64,000 nt of DNA from Pseudomonas sp. 10S4 (GTDB lineage: Bacteria > Pseudomonadota > Gammaproteobacteria > Pseudomonadales > Pseudomonadaceae), in assembly GCF_034344865.1 (NCBI RefSeq), contig NZ_CP133774.1, forward strand, positions 5,828,001 through 5,892,000. Direction: 5' to 3'. The stretch's first letter is position 1; each line of letters starts with the position of its first letter. The notes under the pieces were generated by a model that had not been told where the DNA came from, did not search any database, and saw nothing but the letters and a program-made list of their open reading frames with translations. This document shows, piece after piece, positions 8,837 to 18,462 of the stretch. The translations under genes were made by a program, and so were the position numbers.

Positions 8837-10555
8837 ATGCGTTCACTGAAGATCATTGTGCTGGCATCGGCATTCAACGGCCTGACCCAGCGGGCCTGGC
8901 TGGAGTTGCGTCAGGCCGGTCATTCGCCCAGCGTGGTGCTGTTTACCGACGAAGACGCGGTGTGCGAACAGATTGAACACTCCGGCGCGGATCTGGTGAT
9001 CTGCCCGTTCCTCAAGGACCGGGTGCCGCAACAGCTGTGGAGCAACCTTAAGCGCCCGGTGGTGGTCATCCATCCGGGGATTGTCGGTGATCGTGGCGCC
9101 AGTGCCCTGGACTGGGCGATCACCCATGAGCTGGAACGCTGGGGCGTCACCGCGCTGCAAGCCGTTGAGGAAATGGACGCCGGGCCGGTCTGGGCCACGT
9201 GCGAATTCAACCTGCCCCAAGGCCTGCGCAAATCCGAGCTGTACAACGGACGGGTCAGCGATGCGGCGATCCTGTGCATCCGCGAAGTCGTGGAAAAATT
9301 CATCGCAGGATTCGTACCGGTGCCGCTGGATGACACCCGACACCCAGTGCGGGGTCGCTTGCAGCCGAACATGAAACAAGCCGACCGAACCTTTAGCTGG
9401 CACGACTGCTCGCGCTTTATCAAACGCAGCATCGACGCTGCGGACGGTCAACCGGGGGTGCTGGCCAGCCTGGCTGGCGGTCAGTACTACCTGTATGACG
9501 CCCATCTGGATGCGCGCAGCGGGACGCCGGGGGAAATTCTCGCGGTGCATGACGACGCGGTGCTGGTGGCGACTGGTGATGCCAGCCTGTGGATTGGCTC
9601 GCTGCGCCGCAAGCCGCTGCCTGGCGAAGAAACCTTCAAGCGCCCGGCCCGGCATGCGCTCGCGCAGCAACTGCGGGAAGTGCCGACCCTCGACTGGTCG
9701 ATTGCGTCCAACCCTTTCAACATCGAAGCCTATCAACCGATCAGTTATCGAGAATCCGGGCAGGTCGGCGAGCTGACCTTTGAGTTCTACAACGGCGCCA
9801 TGAGCACCGAACAGTGCCAGCGGTTGGTGGAGGCGCTGCGCTGGGCCAAGGCTCGGGACACGCGGGTGTTGCTGATCAAGGGTGGCCGCGGCAGTTTTTC
9901 CAATGGCGTGCACTTGAATGTGATTCAAGCAGCCGAGGTGCCGGGGCTGGAGGCCTGGGCGAATATTCAGGCCATCGATGACGTCTGTCAGGAACTGCTC
10001 ACGGCCCGGCAACTGGTGATCAGCGGCCTGACCGGCAGTGCCGGGGCCGGTGGTGTGATGCTGGGGTTGGCCGCCGACATTGTGTTCGCCCGCGCTGAAA
10101 TCGTGCTCAACCCGCACTACAAAACCATGGGTTTGTACGGCTCCGAATACTGGACCTACAGCCTGCCCCGCGCCGTCGGCCAGGCCATGGCGGAAAAAAT
10201 CACCGAAGAATGCCTGCCAGTGAGCGCGACCCAGGCGTTGCAAATGGGCATGGTCCAGGAAATCGGCCCGCGGTGTCCGGACGAGTTCGGTCTGTGGTTG
10301 TTGCAGCGGGCCAATGGGGCGTTGAGTGATCCGGCGTATGCCGAGGTTCGCGCGCGCAAGGGTCGCAGCGATACGCAACTGATGCAGCATTGCCGGAATG
10401 CGGAGCTGGAAGAGATGCACCTGGACATGGTGCAGAACCGTAAACAGTTTGCCGAGAAGTGCTGCAATTTTGTGTTCAAGCGCAAGGCGTGTGGGACGCC
10501 GTCGCGGTTGGTGGCGGCGTGGGCGCGGGTTCGGGAGGTTGAATTAGCCGGGTAA
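8837..10555 (+). CDS. HypX/HoxX-type formyl-THF hydrolase/enoyl-CoA hydratase fusion
   Basis: A 572 aa two-domain protein. Residues 1 to about 270 form a formyltransferase-like domain with the HPGIVGDRGASALDWAI motif. Residues from about 310 to 510 form an enoyl-CoA hydratase-like domain with FSNGVHLNVIQAAEVPG, GSAGAGGVMLGLAADIV and NPHYKTMGLYGSEYWTYSLPRAVG. That order and these motifs match HypX/HoxX, which in hydrogenase-bearing bacteria takes a formyl group from N10-formyl-THF and releases CO for the NiFe active site. No hydrogenase or hyp gene lies in this window and the gene stands alone. The ATG at 8837 was chosen for the AAGGAAGAG before it. Family assignment is strong, the physiological role here is open. 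Confidence 0.9.
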   Translation: MRSLKIIVLASAFNGLTQRAWLELRQAGHSPSVVLFTDEDAVCEQIEHSGADLVICPFLKDRVPQQLWSNLKRPVVVIHPGIVGDRGASALDWAITHELERWGVTALQAVEEMDAGPVWATCEFNLPQGLRKSELYNGRVSDAAILCIREVVEKFIAGFVPVPLDDTRHPVRGRLQPNMKQADRTFSWHDCSRFIKRSIDAADGQPGVLASLAGGQYYLYDAHLDARSGTPGEILAVHDDAVLVATGDASLWIGSLRRKPLPGEETFKRPARHALAQQLREVPTLDWSIASNPFNIEAYQPISYRESGQVGELTFEFYNGAMSTEQCQRLVEALRWAKARDTRVLLIKGGRGSFSNGVHLNVIQAAEVPGLEAWANIQAIDDVCQELLTARQLVISGLTGSAGAGGVMLGLAADIVFARAEIVLNPHYKTMGLYGSEYWTYSLPRAVGQAMAEKITEECLPVSATQALQMGMVQEIGPRCPDEFGLWLLQRANGALSDPAYAEVRARKGRSDTQLMQHCRNAELEEMHLDMVQNRKQFAEKCCNFVFKRKACGTPSRLVAAWARVREVELAG

Positions 10556-10578
10556 TAGTTGGCGCCTGCTAGGGCCTC

Positions 10579-10672
10579 TTCGCGAGCAAGCCCGCTCCCA
10601 CAGTAGATTTGTGGTGTTCACACAATCTGTGCAGACAACGCAAAACCCTGTGGGAGCGGGCTTGCTCGCGAT
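10579..10672. repeat. REP pair (inverted)
   Basis: Two oppositely oriented REP units (TCGCGAGCAAGCCCGCTCCCAC and its complement form) separated by about 45 bp, filling the gap between the convergent hypX-like and glucosidase genes. Confidence 0.85.
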
Positions 10673-10688
10673 GAACGATGACGCGGAG

Positions 10689-13318
10689 TCAGGGTTGTAA
10701 AAGCAGCGCCACCAACGCACTCCACCCGGTCTGATGGCTGGCCCCCAAACCACGCCCGGTCTCGCCATGAAAATATTCATGGAACAGCACCAGGTCGCGA
10801 CTCGCCGGGTCAGCCTGCAACTGCGCATACGCGGCCATCGACGGCCGTTTGCCCTCTTCGTCCCTTAGAAACAGCTTGGTCAGCCGATGGCTCAAGCTGT
10901 CCGCAACCTCTTCCAGCGACGCCAGAAACCCCGAGCCCGTAGGGTATTCCACCGAGAAGTTCTGGTCGTAGTAACGGTGAAACTCGCGCAACGATTCGAT
11001 CAGCATGTAGTTGATCGGCATCCACACTGGCCCGCGCCAGTTGGAGTTGCCGCCGTACAGCCGCGACTCGGATTCCGCCGGTTCATAACGGGCGCACAAA
11101 CTGTCACCGTTTATGCGGATGCCGAAGGGTTGCTCCGCGAAGGCCTTGGACAGGGACCGAATGCCAAACGGCGAGAGAAACTCGCTTTCGTCGAGCATGC
11201 GTTTGAGCAAGTCCTTGGTCCGTTCACCCCGCAACAGCGCCAGCAACATGCGATTGCCTTCACCGGGTTCGGTCCAGCGCGACACCAGGCTGGCCAGGTC
11301 CGGGCGATGGCGCATGAACCCGAGCAAACGCTCGCGCAAACCCGGCAAGCCTTCGTGTTCGTGCTGCTCCAGCACCTGCACGGCGAACAGCGGCATCAGG
11401 CCAACAATCGAACGCAACCGCAGCGGTTCGTTGACGCCGTCCGGGCGGTGCAGCACGTCGTAGAAAAACTGGTCCTGCTCATCCCACAAGCCTTCAGCGT
11501 CGGAATCGATTTTGTTGATCGCCCCGGCGATGTAGAGGAAATGCTCGAAGAACTTCACCGCGATGTCGACGTACACGCTGTTGCGCTTGGCCAGTTCCAG
11601 GGCGATGCGCATCAGGTCCAGCGCATAGGCGGCGACCCACGCCGTGCCGTCGGCCTGATCGAGTTGGTAACCGGGCGGCAGCAGCGCCGAGCGGTCGAAC
11701 AACGCGATGTTGTCGAGCCCGAGAAAACCACCCTGGAACAGGTTGCGGCCCTCGGCGTCCTTGCGGTTGACCCACCAGGAAAAATTCAGCAGCAGCTTGT
11801 GGAAGATTCGCTCAAGGAAATCCATATCCCCGACGCCGGTTAGCGCCCGGTCCTGCTGATACACCCGCCAACAGGCCCAGGCATGCACCGGCGGGTTGGC
11901 GTCATCGAAGCGCCATTCGTAGGCCGGCAACTGGCCGTTGGGGTGCATGAAGCGGTCTTTGACCAGCAACAACAATTGATGCTTGGCGAACCCCGGATCA
12001 ATCAGCGCAAACGCCACCGCTTGAAAGCCCAGATCCCACGAGGCGTACCACGGGTATTCCCAGGTGTCGGGCATGGAAACGATGTCAAAATTCGACAGGT
12101 GCCGCCAATGGGTATTGCGAATGTGCGTGCGTTCGGGCGGCGGTGCGGGTTGCGTCGGATCACCGTCGAGCCACTGATTGACGTCGAAGTAATACAGCTG
12201 TTTCGACCAGAGCAACCCAGCCAGGGCCTGACGTTGAACGTTACGCGCGTCGGCGTCTTTGATCTCGGTTTGCAGGGCGGCGTAAAAGCCATCGGCTTCG
12301 GCCCGGCGAAGTTCGAACAAGGTTCGGGCGTTGATTTGCGGGGAACCGGCCGGAGCAAATCGCAGGAACACGCTGCGACTTTGGTCGGCGTCGAAGGTCA
12401 GGATGAAATGCGCGGCGACCTTCGTTCCGCTGTCATGACGCACCGCGCCGGCGGCGCCATCGACAATAAAATCGTTGATCCCGTCCTTGAACGGGCCGCT
12501 CGCCGACACAGCATCGAGTTTGGGAAAGTTGCTTTCGTTTTCGCAGAACAGCCATTCGCAATCGGCCTCCCCCAAGCCGTGACCTGTCGATCAGGCAGTA
12601 GAGGATGGCTGGCCATGACCTGTTTACCGTCAAGAGTCAGGCTCGGCTTTTGCCCGTCGGCGACCCAGCTCCAGGTGTTGCGCGCCCACAACTGCGGCAA
12701 CACCTGCAAACGCGCCGGTTGATCGGAACGGTTGTGCACGGTGACACGCATGAAGACATCGTCGGGGGTGTGCTTGGCGTACTCCACGGTCACGTCGAAA
12801 TAGCGGTCATCTTCGAACACACCGGTGTCGAGGATTTCGTATTCGGCGTCGGCCGGGCCTCGCCGGGCGTTCTCGGTCACCAGGTCCGCGTAGGGGAATT
12901 CGGCCTGCGGGTATTTGTAGAGCATGCGCATGTAGGCATGGCTCGGCACGCCATCGACGAAGAAATACAGTTCCTTGACGTCTTCGCCGTGGTTGCCTTC
13001 GCTGTTGTTCAGGCCGAACAGACGCTCCTTGAGAATCGGGTCGCGCTCATTCCATAAGCCCAGGCCGAGACACCAATGCTGGGCCTTGTCGCTAAACCCC
13101 GCGAGGCCATCCTCGCCCCAGCGATAGGCGCGGCTGCGGGCATGCTCGTGAGGAAAATAACGCCAGGCGTCGCCATCGCTGCTGTAGTCCTCGCGCACCG
13201 TGCCCCATTGGCGTTCGCTCAAGTAAGGCCCCCACTCGCGCCAGTCCTGAGCCTCGCTGCCGGCCAAGCGCTGACCTTCAGGGGTGGCGAGGATGTTGGC
13301 TGCGGGTTTTGCCGTCAT
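10689..13318 (-). CDS. GH63-like glucosidase, frameshifted
   Basis: A glycoside hydrolase of about 876 aa in the GH63-related bacterial glucosidase group. The N-terminal part contains [41 protein letters not shown] residues. The middle has [15 protein letters not shown], and the (alpha/alpha) barrel part has [25 protein letters not shown] and the C-terminal [15 protein letters not shown]. Relatives cleave alpha-glucosides such as glucosylglycerate or mannosylglycerate. The frame breaks at the C-run 12569-12573; one added base joins [11 protein letters not shown] to [18 protein letters not shown] without loss. It has no signal peptide, so it is likely cytoplasmic. A LysR gene diverges from it beyond a repeat element. 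Confidence 0.85.
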
Positions 13319-13430
13319 GAGGTGGTCCGTTGGAGGCGGGAGACGGTTGCAGTGTAGTGCGCACGGTCGGAGGGTAATGTGAAAACTCTGACACTTTGGA
13401 AATCCACGGTATCTGCAGACCCCATCGAAC

Positions 13431-13548
13431 CTGTGGCGAGGGGACTTGCCCCCGCTGGGTCGCGAAGCGGCCCCTCTTTTGATAGACCGAGTTGTATCGA
13501 TTTTACGACTGCTGCGCAGCCGAACGGGGGCAAGCCCCCTCGCCACAG
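13431..13548. repeat. palindromic 'TGTGGCGAGGG' element, copy 1
   Basis: An inverted-repeat element of about 118 bp with TGTGGCGAGGGGACTTGCC at the left end and its complement at the right. The centre carries a partial second inversion (CTGCGCAGC). Four other copies lie at 23859, 26101, 43614 and 45752. It lies in the 325-bp divergent gap between the glucosidase and LysR genes; apart from a further half unit to about 13568 I see nothing else there. Confidence 0.85.
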
Positions 13549-13643
13549 CAAGGTCCCTCGCCACAGGATCGAGTACAGTCATCAAGGTAGGCGAACGCCG
13601 TGGCTGCTCTTACAATGCCGACACCTCCCACACCGGCCACCCC

Positions 13644-14507
13644 ATGGACATCGACCTCGCCCGCACCTTCCTGGAAATCGTCCGCCACGGCAGCCTCGCC
13701 GCCGCCGCGGAAAAACTCCACGTGACCCAAACCGCGATCACCGCCCGGGTGCAGAAGCTCGAAAGCCAATTGGGCAGCACGCTGTTCGTGCGCAACCGCG
13801 CCGGCGCCCGTCTGACCCCGAACGGCGAGGCCTTCGTGGTCTACGCCAATCAACTGGTGCAGACCTGGGAAGCCGCCCGTCGCGACCTGCCGCTGCCCGA
13901 AGGCTACCGCGACGTGCTGCACATCGGTGGCGAAGTCAGTTTGTGCAATCCGCTGATGCTCAGTTGGGCCGCCGAGTTGCGGGAGAAGATCCCCAGCCAC
14001 GCCCTGCGCATGGACATCCGCGACGGCGAACACCTGCTGCGTCAACTGGAACTGGGCGTGCTCGACGCGGCGCTGGTCTACCAGCCCGAATACTGGCCGC
14101 GCCTGCAAGTGGAGCAGGTGCTGGAAGAAAAACTGATCCTCGTGCGTTTGGCCGGCAAACCCGATCCGTACGTATACATCGACTGGGGCCCGGACTTCCG
14201 TCGTCAACACGACGCCGCCCTGCCGGAAAAGGCCAAGGCTGCGTTGAGCTTCAACCTCGGACCGCTGGCCTTGCAGTACCTGCTGGAGCATGGCGGCAGC
14301 GGTTATTTCCGTACTCGCGTGGTCAAGAGTTACCTGGAAAGCGGTGTGCTGGAGGCCGTGGCCAAGGCTCCGGAGTTCAGTTACCCGACCTACCTGGTTT
14401 ACTCCCGGGACCGCGATTCGGCGACCCTGCAACAGGCCTTCGACCTGCTGCGCGAAGTGATCAAGATCGACGATGACTGGTCCCAGCGCTGGAACCCGTT
14501 GGGCTGA
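13644..14507 (+). CDS. LysR-family transcriptional regulator
   Basis: A LysR regulator of 287 aa. The N-terminal winged helix-turn-helix is DLARTFLEIVRHGSLAAAAEKLHVTQTAITARVQKLESQLG, followed by LFVRNRAGARLTPNGE. A periplasmic-binding-protein-like effector domain fills residues 90-280. The ATG at 13644 gives the normal LysR N-terminus (MDIDLARTF). It is divergent from the glucosidase and upstream of the sterol-desaturase operon; either could be its target. No operator was identified. Confidence 0.9.
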   Translation: MDIDLARTFLEIVRHGSLAAAAEKLHVTQTAITARVQKLESQLGSTLFVRNRAGARLTPNGEAFVVYANQLVQTWEAARRDLPLPEGYRDVLHIGGEVSLCNPLMLSWAAELREKIPSHALRMDIRDGEHLLRQLELGVLDAALVYQPEYWPRLQVEQVLEEKLILVRLAGKPDPYVYIDWGPDFRRQHDAALPEKAKAALSFNLGPLALQYLLEHGGSGYFRTRVVKSYLESGVLEAVAKAPEFSYPTYLVYSRDRDSATLQQAFDLLREVIKIDDDWSQRWNPLG

Positions 14508-14624
14508 GCACATCGAGAGGCCGCTTTTGCACCGGAGCATGGCGTTTGTGTCCTCAAGGTTGGACCGGCCTGCCCGGCCGGATCGGCTAATCTGCTGTGA
14601 TAACAACCATCACAGGTGATTGCA

Positions 14625-15770
14625 GTGAGGCAAACCACCCAGGCATTCCGCTCCCGATACCGTGCCGACATTCATCGACTCTATAACCCGTGGCTGCACG
14701 GGGCTTTTGTGCTGTTGTTCGGCATCCTGGCCATCGGCGGGTTCTGGCGCACCGTGCAGCAGGTCCAGCCGCTGGAATGGCTGGCGGTGCCGCTGACGCT
14801 GTTGTTTTTCAACTTCGGCGTGTACGTGGTGCACCGTCACCTCGGGCACCACAAGAAAAGCTTCGCCCGGATGTTCTACGCCCGGCACGCCGGCGATCAC
14901 CACAGCTTTTTCGCTCCCGGCCACATGACCTATGACAGCGCGCGGGACTGGCGGGTGATTCTGTTTCCGGCCTGGCTGATCGTAGTGCACACGGTGGTCA
15001 TCACCCTGCCCGTCTGGTGGCTGATTTCACGGTTCAATACCAACGTCGCCGGGCTGTTCGGTGGCTGCATGGTCCTGGGTTACCTCACCTATGAAGTGTT
15101 CCACGCCTGCGAGCATTTGCCGCCGCGCAACCCCGTTACGCGGCTGCCGTGGATTCGCCAGATGCGCCACCTGCACGAGTTGCATCACCGCCGCGAGCTG
15201 ATGCAGGAGCGCAACTTCAATATCGTTTTCCCACTGATGGACCACTTGTTCGGCACCCTGTACTGGGAACCGGAGCACGCCAACCCGCACCCGACGAGAA
15301 CGCCCATGACCCGCATGCAGCATCAGATCGACATTCCCGGCAATCCGATTGCCGTGCTCGCCTATGCCAGCACCGTGACCCGTTGGCCGGAGTGGCATCC
15401 GTCGTCGCTCAAGGTCGATGGCCAGGCTGGCCCGCTGCATGCCGGGTCGCGCTTCGAGGAAGACATCCGCGCCGGCGGGCGCGACGGCCACCTGCGCTGG
15501 GAGGTCGAGGAGTATTTGCCGGGACGCCGCTGGAGCGCTCAGGCCCGGGGCGATCATGGTCTGTCGCTGGTGGTGACTTACGAGTGCGAGGCGTTGGGTG
15601 ACAGTACGCGGTTTGTTCGGACCCTGGACTACCAGTTCAGCGGTTTGGGGATGCGCATCGTCAATCAACTGCTGCTCAAGCGGCGGATCGAGCATGAGTC
15701 GGCGGCGTCGATGCTTGCGTTGCGTGACATGGCGCAACAGCACCTGGCCCCGGCAGGAGCCAGCGTGTGA
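14625..15770 (+). CDS. sterol desaturase/fatty acid hydroxylase fused to a START-like domain
   Basis: A fusion of about 381 aa. The N-terminal half is a membrane di-iron fatty acid hydroxylase/sterol desaturase (PF04116 type). It has hydrophobic segments at about residues 22-40, 50-68 and 105-130, and histidine motifs HRHLGHHKK, HAGDHHSF, HACEH and HELHH. The C-terminal part, from about residue 225, looks like an SRPBCC/START-type domain (WPEWHPSSLKVDG, GSRFEEDI, VEEYLPGRRWSAQARG). Such domains bind hydrophobic ligands. GTG at 14625 was chosen because AGGTGA sits five bases before it; GTG at 14616 is the alternative. The next gene overlaps its stop by GTGA. Substrate unknown; a lipid or sterol-like compound is likely. 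Confidence 0.85.
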   Translation: MRQTTQAFRSRYRADIHRLYNPWLHGAFVLLFGILAIGGFWRTVQQVQPLEWLAVPLTLLFFNFGVYVVHRHLGHHKKSFARMFYARHAGDHHSFFAPGHMTYDSARDWRVILFPAWLIVVHTVVITLPVWWLISRFNTNVAGLFGGCMVLGYLTYEVFHACEHLPPRNPVTRLPWIRQMRHLHELHHRRELMQERNFNIVFPLMDHLFGTLYWEPEHANPHPTRTPMTRMQHQIDIPGNPIAVLAYASTVTRWPEWHPSSLKVDGQAGPLHAGSRFEEDIRAGGRDGHLRWEVEEYLPGRRWSAQARGDHGLSLVVTYECEALGDSTRFVRTLDYQFSGLGMRIVNQLLLKRRIEHESAASMLALRDMAQQHLAPAGASV

Positions 15771-16846
15771 GAGCGTTTTTGCGGTTTGTGTTGCTGCTCA
15801 TTGTCGTCATTGTTGCCTTCTTGCTGCTGATGCCGACCAAGGTTCAACCGGTGGCCTGGAACCCTGCACCGGCGCCGTCCCTGGCCGGTGGCGTGTATGC
15901 CGACAATCAGAAGCTTGAAGACGTGGAGCGCGTGGGCGCCGCGGACATCGATGGGCCGGAGGCATTGCTGCTGGAAGGCAGTGAGCTGATCACCGGCCTG
16001 CACGACGGCCGGGTGATCCGCACCAGCCTCGATGGCAAAGTCACCAAGGTGTTGACTAACACAGGTGGCCGACCGTTGGGCCTGGCCCGGCACCCCAATG
16101 GTTTGTTGGTGATCGCCGACGGGGTCAAGGGTTTGCTGTCCCTCGATGCCCAGGGGCGGCTGACTCCGTTGACCACCCTCGCCAATGGCGTGCCCTTCGG
16201 CTTTATCGATGACGTAGCCATCGACAAGTCCGGACACTATGCCTACTTCAGTGACGCGACGAGTCGTTGGGGCTACGGCAAGGATGGCGAGGCGATCATT
16301 GAGCACGGCGGGGATGGTCGTTTGCTGCGGTATGACTTTCAGACTGGCAAGACCAGCCTGTTGCTGGACAAACTGGAGTTCGCCAACGGCGTCACCCTCG
16401 GGCCGGACGATGCCTTTGTGCTGGTCAACGAAACCGGTGCTTATCGCATCAGTCGCTATTGGCTGACCGGGCCGAAAGCCGGGACGCATGATCTGTTCAT
16501 CGACAATTTGCCGGGGTTGCCGGACAACCTGGCGTTCAATGGCCACGACCGTTTCTGGGTGGCGCTGTATGCCCCGCGCAACAAACTGCTGGATGCCACG
16601 GCACCGCATCCGTTTATTCGCAAAATGATTGTGCGGGCGTTGTCCGTGCTGCCCAAACCGGTGGAGAAACGCGCGTTTGCGCTGGGCCTGGATCTGGACG
16701 GTAAAGTGATCGCCAATTTGCAGGATGCCAGCAACGGCAATTACTCGCCGATTACCACCGTGCGCGAGTATGGGGACTGGTTGTATTTCGGATCGTTGAA
16801 GGCCCAGCACATGGCGCGGTTGCCGTTGGCCAAAGCACTGCACTAA
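15767..16846 (+). CDS. SMP-30/strictosidine synthase-like beta-propeller protein
   Basis: A 359 aa six-bladed beta-propeller protein of the SMP-30/gluconolactonase/strictosidine synthase-like group. An N-terminal membrane segment covers about residues 4-22 (FLRFVLLLIVVIVAFLLL), so it is probably anchored facing the periplasm. Repeated blade motifs include GPEALLLEGSELITGLHDGRV, GRPLGLARHPNGLLVIADGVKG and the FANGVTLGPDDAFVLVNETG stretch typical of strictosidine synthase-like proteins. It starts with GTG overlapping the desaturase stop, so the two are translationally coupled. A lactonase or hydrolase acting on the desaturase product is a plausible but untested role. Confidence 0.85.
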   Translation: MRAFLRFVLLLIVVIVAFLLLMPTKVQPVAWNPAPAPSLAGGVYADNQKLEDVERVGAADIDGPEALLLEGSELITGLHDGRVIRTSLDGKVTKVLTNTGGRPLGLARHPNGLLVIADGVKGLLSLDAQGRLTPLTTLANGVPFGFIDDVAIDKSGHYAYFSDATSRWGYGKDGEAIIEHGGDGRLLRYDFQTGKTSLLLDKLEFANGVTLGPDDAFVLVNETGAYRISRYWLTGPKAGTHDLFIDNLPGLPDNLAFNGHDRFWVALYAPRNKLLDATAPHPFIRKMIVRALSVLPKPVEKRAFALGLDLDGKVIANLQDASNGNYSPITTVREYGDWLYFGSLKAQHMARLPLAKALH

Positions 16847-16860
16847 ACACCGAATCCCCC

Positions 16861-17090
16861 TGTGGGATCGAGCTTGCTCTCGATAGTGGTCTGTCTGCTA
16901 CATCCATGTTAGATGTGCCGACGCCTTCGCGAGCAAGCCCGCTCCCACATTAGATTGGGTTTGGCCGCAGACTCTCGATAAACACCCCATCCCCTGTGGG
17001 AGCGGGCTTGCTCTCGATAGTGGTCTGTCTGCTACATCCATGTTAGATGTGCCGACGCCTTCGCGAGCAAGCTCGCTCCCACAGGGGATC
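16861..17090. repeat. tandemly duplicated REP pair
   Basis: Two nearly identical REP pairs with a period of 134 bp (TGTGGGA at 16861 and again at 16995). The inner spacer, including CTGCTACATCCATGTTAGA, is the same in both, pointing to recent tandem duplication. It lies between the convergent SMP-30-like gene and a small acidic-protein gene. Confidence 0.85.
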
Positions 17091-17263
17091 TATGCGTCTG
17101 GGATTTTGGGGTTTACGGGCTTGCGCTTCTCATCATCCGGAAGTTCATCGCCATCCGGCTCTTCGGGCTCAACCGTATAGTGCTGCGGGCTCAGCGGTTC
17201 AGGATGGGTCGGTATGGGGTCATACCCGCCCTGCTCTTCGCTGGGAAATTTGGGGTGTGTCAT
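17090..17263 (-). CDS. small acidic protein of unknown function
   Basis: A 57 aa protein beginning MTHPKFPSEEQGGYDPIPTH and ending in a charged tail, EPDGDELPDDEKRKPVNPKI. GAGAGGTG lies upstream of the ATG at 17263, supporting this start. It is proline- and acid-rich with no membrane segment and is probably disordered. I recognise no domain. Confidence 0.6.
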   Translation of the reverse strand: MTHPKFPSEEQGGYDPIPTHPEPLSPQHYTVEPEEPDGDELPDDEKRKPVNPKIPDA

Positions 17264-17364
17264 GAAGGCACCTCTCAAGCGAGTCATAAATGGAAAGGCT
17301 CTGTACTTTCGAGGTGCCGGGGTCTGACGCCGTTCCAATTATTCAGTCACCGGCCATCGGTGGT

Positions 17365-17607
17365 TCAGGACGACGCCTGGAGTTGTTTGACGATCTTGTC
17401 CTTGACCAGCAAGCGCCGCTCCTTGAGCTTCTTTAGTGCGTCATCACTGGGCGCGTCTGATTGGGCGGTTTCAGCCTTGACCACCTCGGCATCCGCTTGC
17501 GAATACTTGTTGATCAGTGAATCCAGTAACGGATCCTTGGTGCGTTTTTGCTGGATATCTTCCTTTGAAAAACTCAGGTCCTGATAAAGGTCGTGTGGCA
17601 CCGGCAT
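17365..17607 (-). CDS. YdcH-like DUF465 protein
   Basis: An 80 aa helical protein starting MPVPHDLYQDLSFSKEDIQQ. The C-terminal DALKKLKERRLLVKDKIVKQL is the coiled-coil LKKxRLxxKDxI pattern of the DUF465/YdcH family. GGAGGTG precedes the ATG. Family members are small coiled-coil proteins of unknown function. It is probably a single-gene unit divergent from the DUF4142 gene. Confidence 0.75.
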   Translation of the reverse strand: MPVPHDLYQDLSFSKEDIQQKRTKDPLLDSLINKYSQADAEVVKAETAQSDAPSDDALKKLKERRLLVKDKIVKQLQASS

Positions 17608-17824
17608 GGAACACCTCCGTTTGTTGATCGGTAGCAAACGCGATCGATTGCGTTCACCAGCCATCAGAATGGCCTCGGTTACCCGGTTCTGTCGACCACC
17701 TGTCAGACCAGCGGTGCCCGTTCGTCGTCCTGATGTATTTGCAATCAAACCTTTGGTCATGCGCCGGCCTCCACTGTTTAACGATCACTCGATCGCCCAA
17801 GAACACCTGTGTGGAGAATAACCA

Positions 17825-18345
17825 ATGGACGGATTCACCCTACGCCACCTCGCCCTGGCCGTTGCCTTGAGCAGCAGCATGGGCGCCGCTTTTGCTGCCA
17901 CTTCCAACAGCTTTGTCGATAACGCCGCGGCGGGCGGCATCGCCGAAGTCGAAACCAGCAAACTGGCCCTGGAAAAAGCTCATCGGCGGACGTCAAAACG
18001 TTCGCCAACATGATGATCAGCGACCACTCCAAGGCCAACGATGAACTGGCGGCACTGGCGAAAAAACATGACATCAAGGTGCCGGACAGCACAACGCTGG
18101 TAAAGCAGGCGAAAGAGAAGATCCTCAACATGCGCGATGAGTCGTTCGACGCGGCCTATGCCAACAATCAGGTGAAGGCACACGAAGAAACTATCGCGTT
18201 GTTCAAGAAAGAAGCCGACACCGTGACCGACGATAAAACCCCGGGCGGCACCGAACTCAAAGGCTTTGCCCAGCAAATGCTGCCGGCGCTGGAAAAGCAC
18301 CTGGACGCGGCAAAAGCCCTGCAAGCGGCGCATCCTGGCAAGTAA
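17825..18345 (+). CDS. DUF4142 protein, frameshifted
   Basis: A secreted DUF4142 protein of about 173 aa. It has a signal peptide (ALAVALSSSMGAAFA) followed by the family's ferritin-like helical core. The frame breaks at the A-run 17973-17977. One extra A restores the conserved LEKSSSADVKTFANMMISDH, and the rest reads to the stop at 18343-18345 in the second frame. DUF4142 proteins are periplasmic helical bundles of unknown function, often induced by stress. GTGTGGAGAATAACC precedes the ATG. Confidence 0.8.
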
Positions 18346-18357
18346 CCTTCACACCCC

Positions 18358-18448
18358 TGTGGGAGCGAGCCTGCTCGCGATAGCGGTCTTACATTCAACA
18401 TCTGTGTTGTCTGACAGTCCGCTTTCGCGAGCAAGCCCGCTCCCACAG
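18358..18448. repeat. REP pair
   Basis: Inverted pair of REP units (GTGGGAGCGAGCCTGCTCGCG and CGCGAGCAAGCCCGCTCCCAC) between convergent genes. Confidence 0.85.
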
Positions 18449-18462
18449 TTTTATGCGTGGCG

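Noticed and set aside
8843..10420. 525-codon open frame on the minus strand opposite the hypX-like gene
   Set aside because: Antisense shadow of a high-GC gene; the plus strand encodes a well-conserved HypX and the antisense product shows no domain.
8837..10555. A hydrogenase maturation cluster around the hypX-like gene
   Set aside because: Both flanks were read for hypA-F or hydrogenase subunit motifs and none was found.
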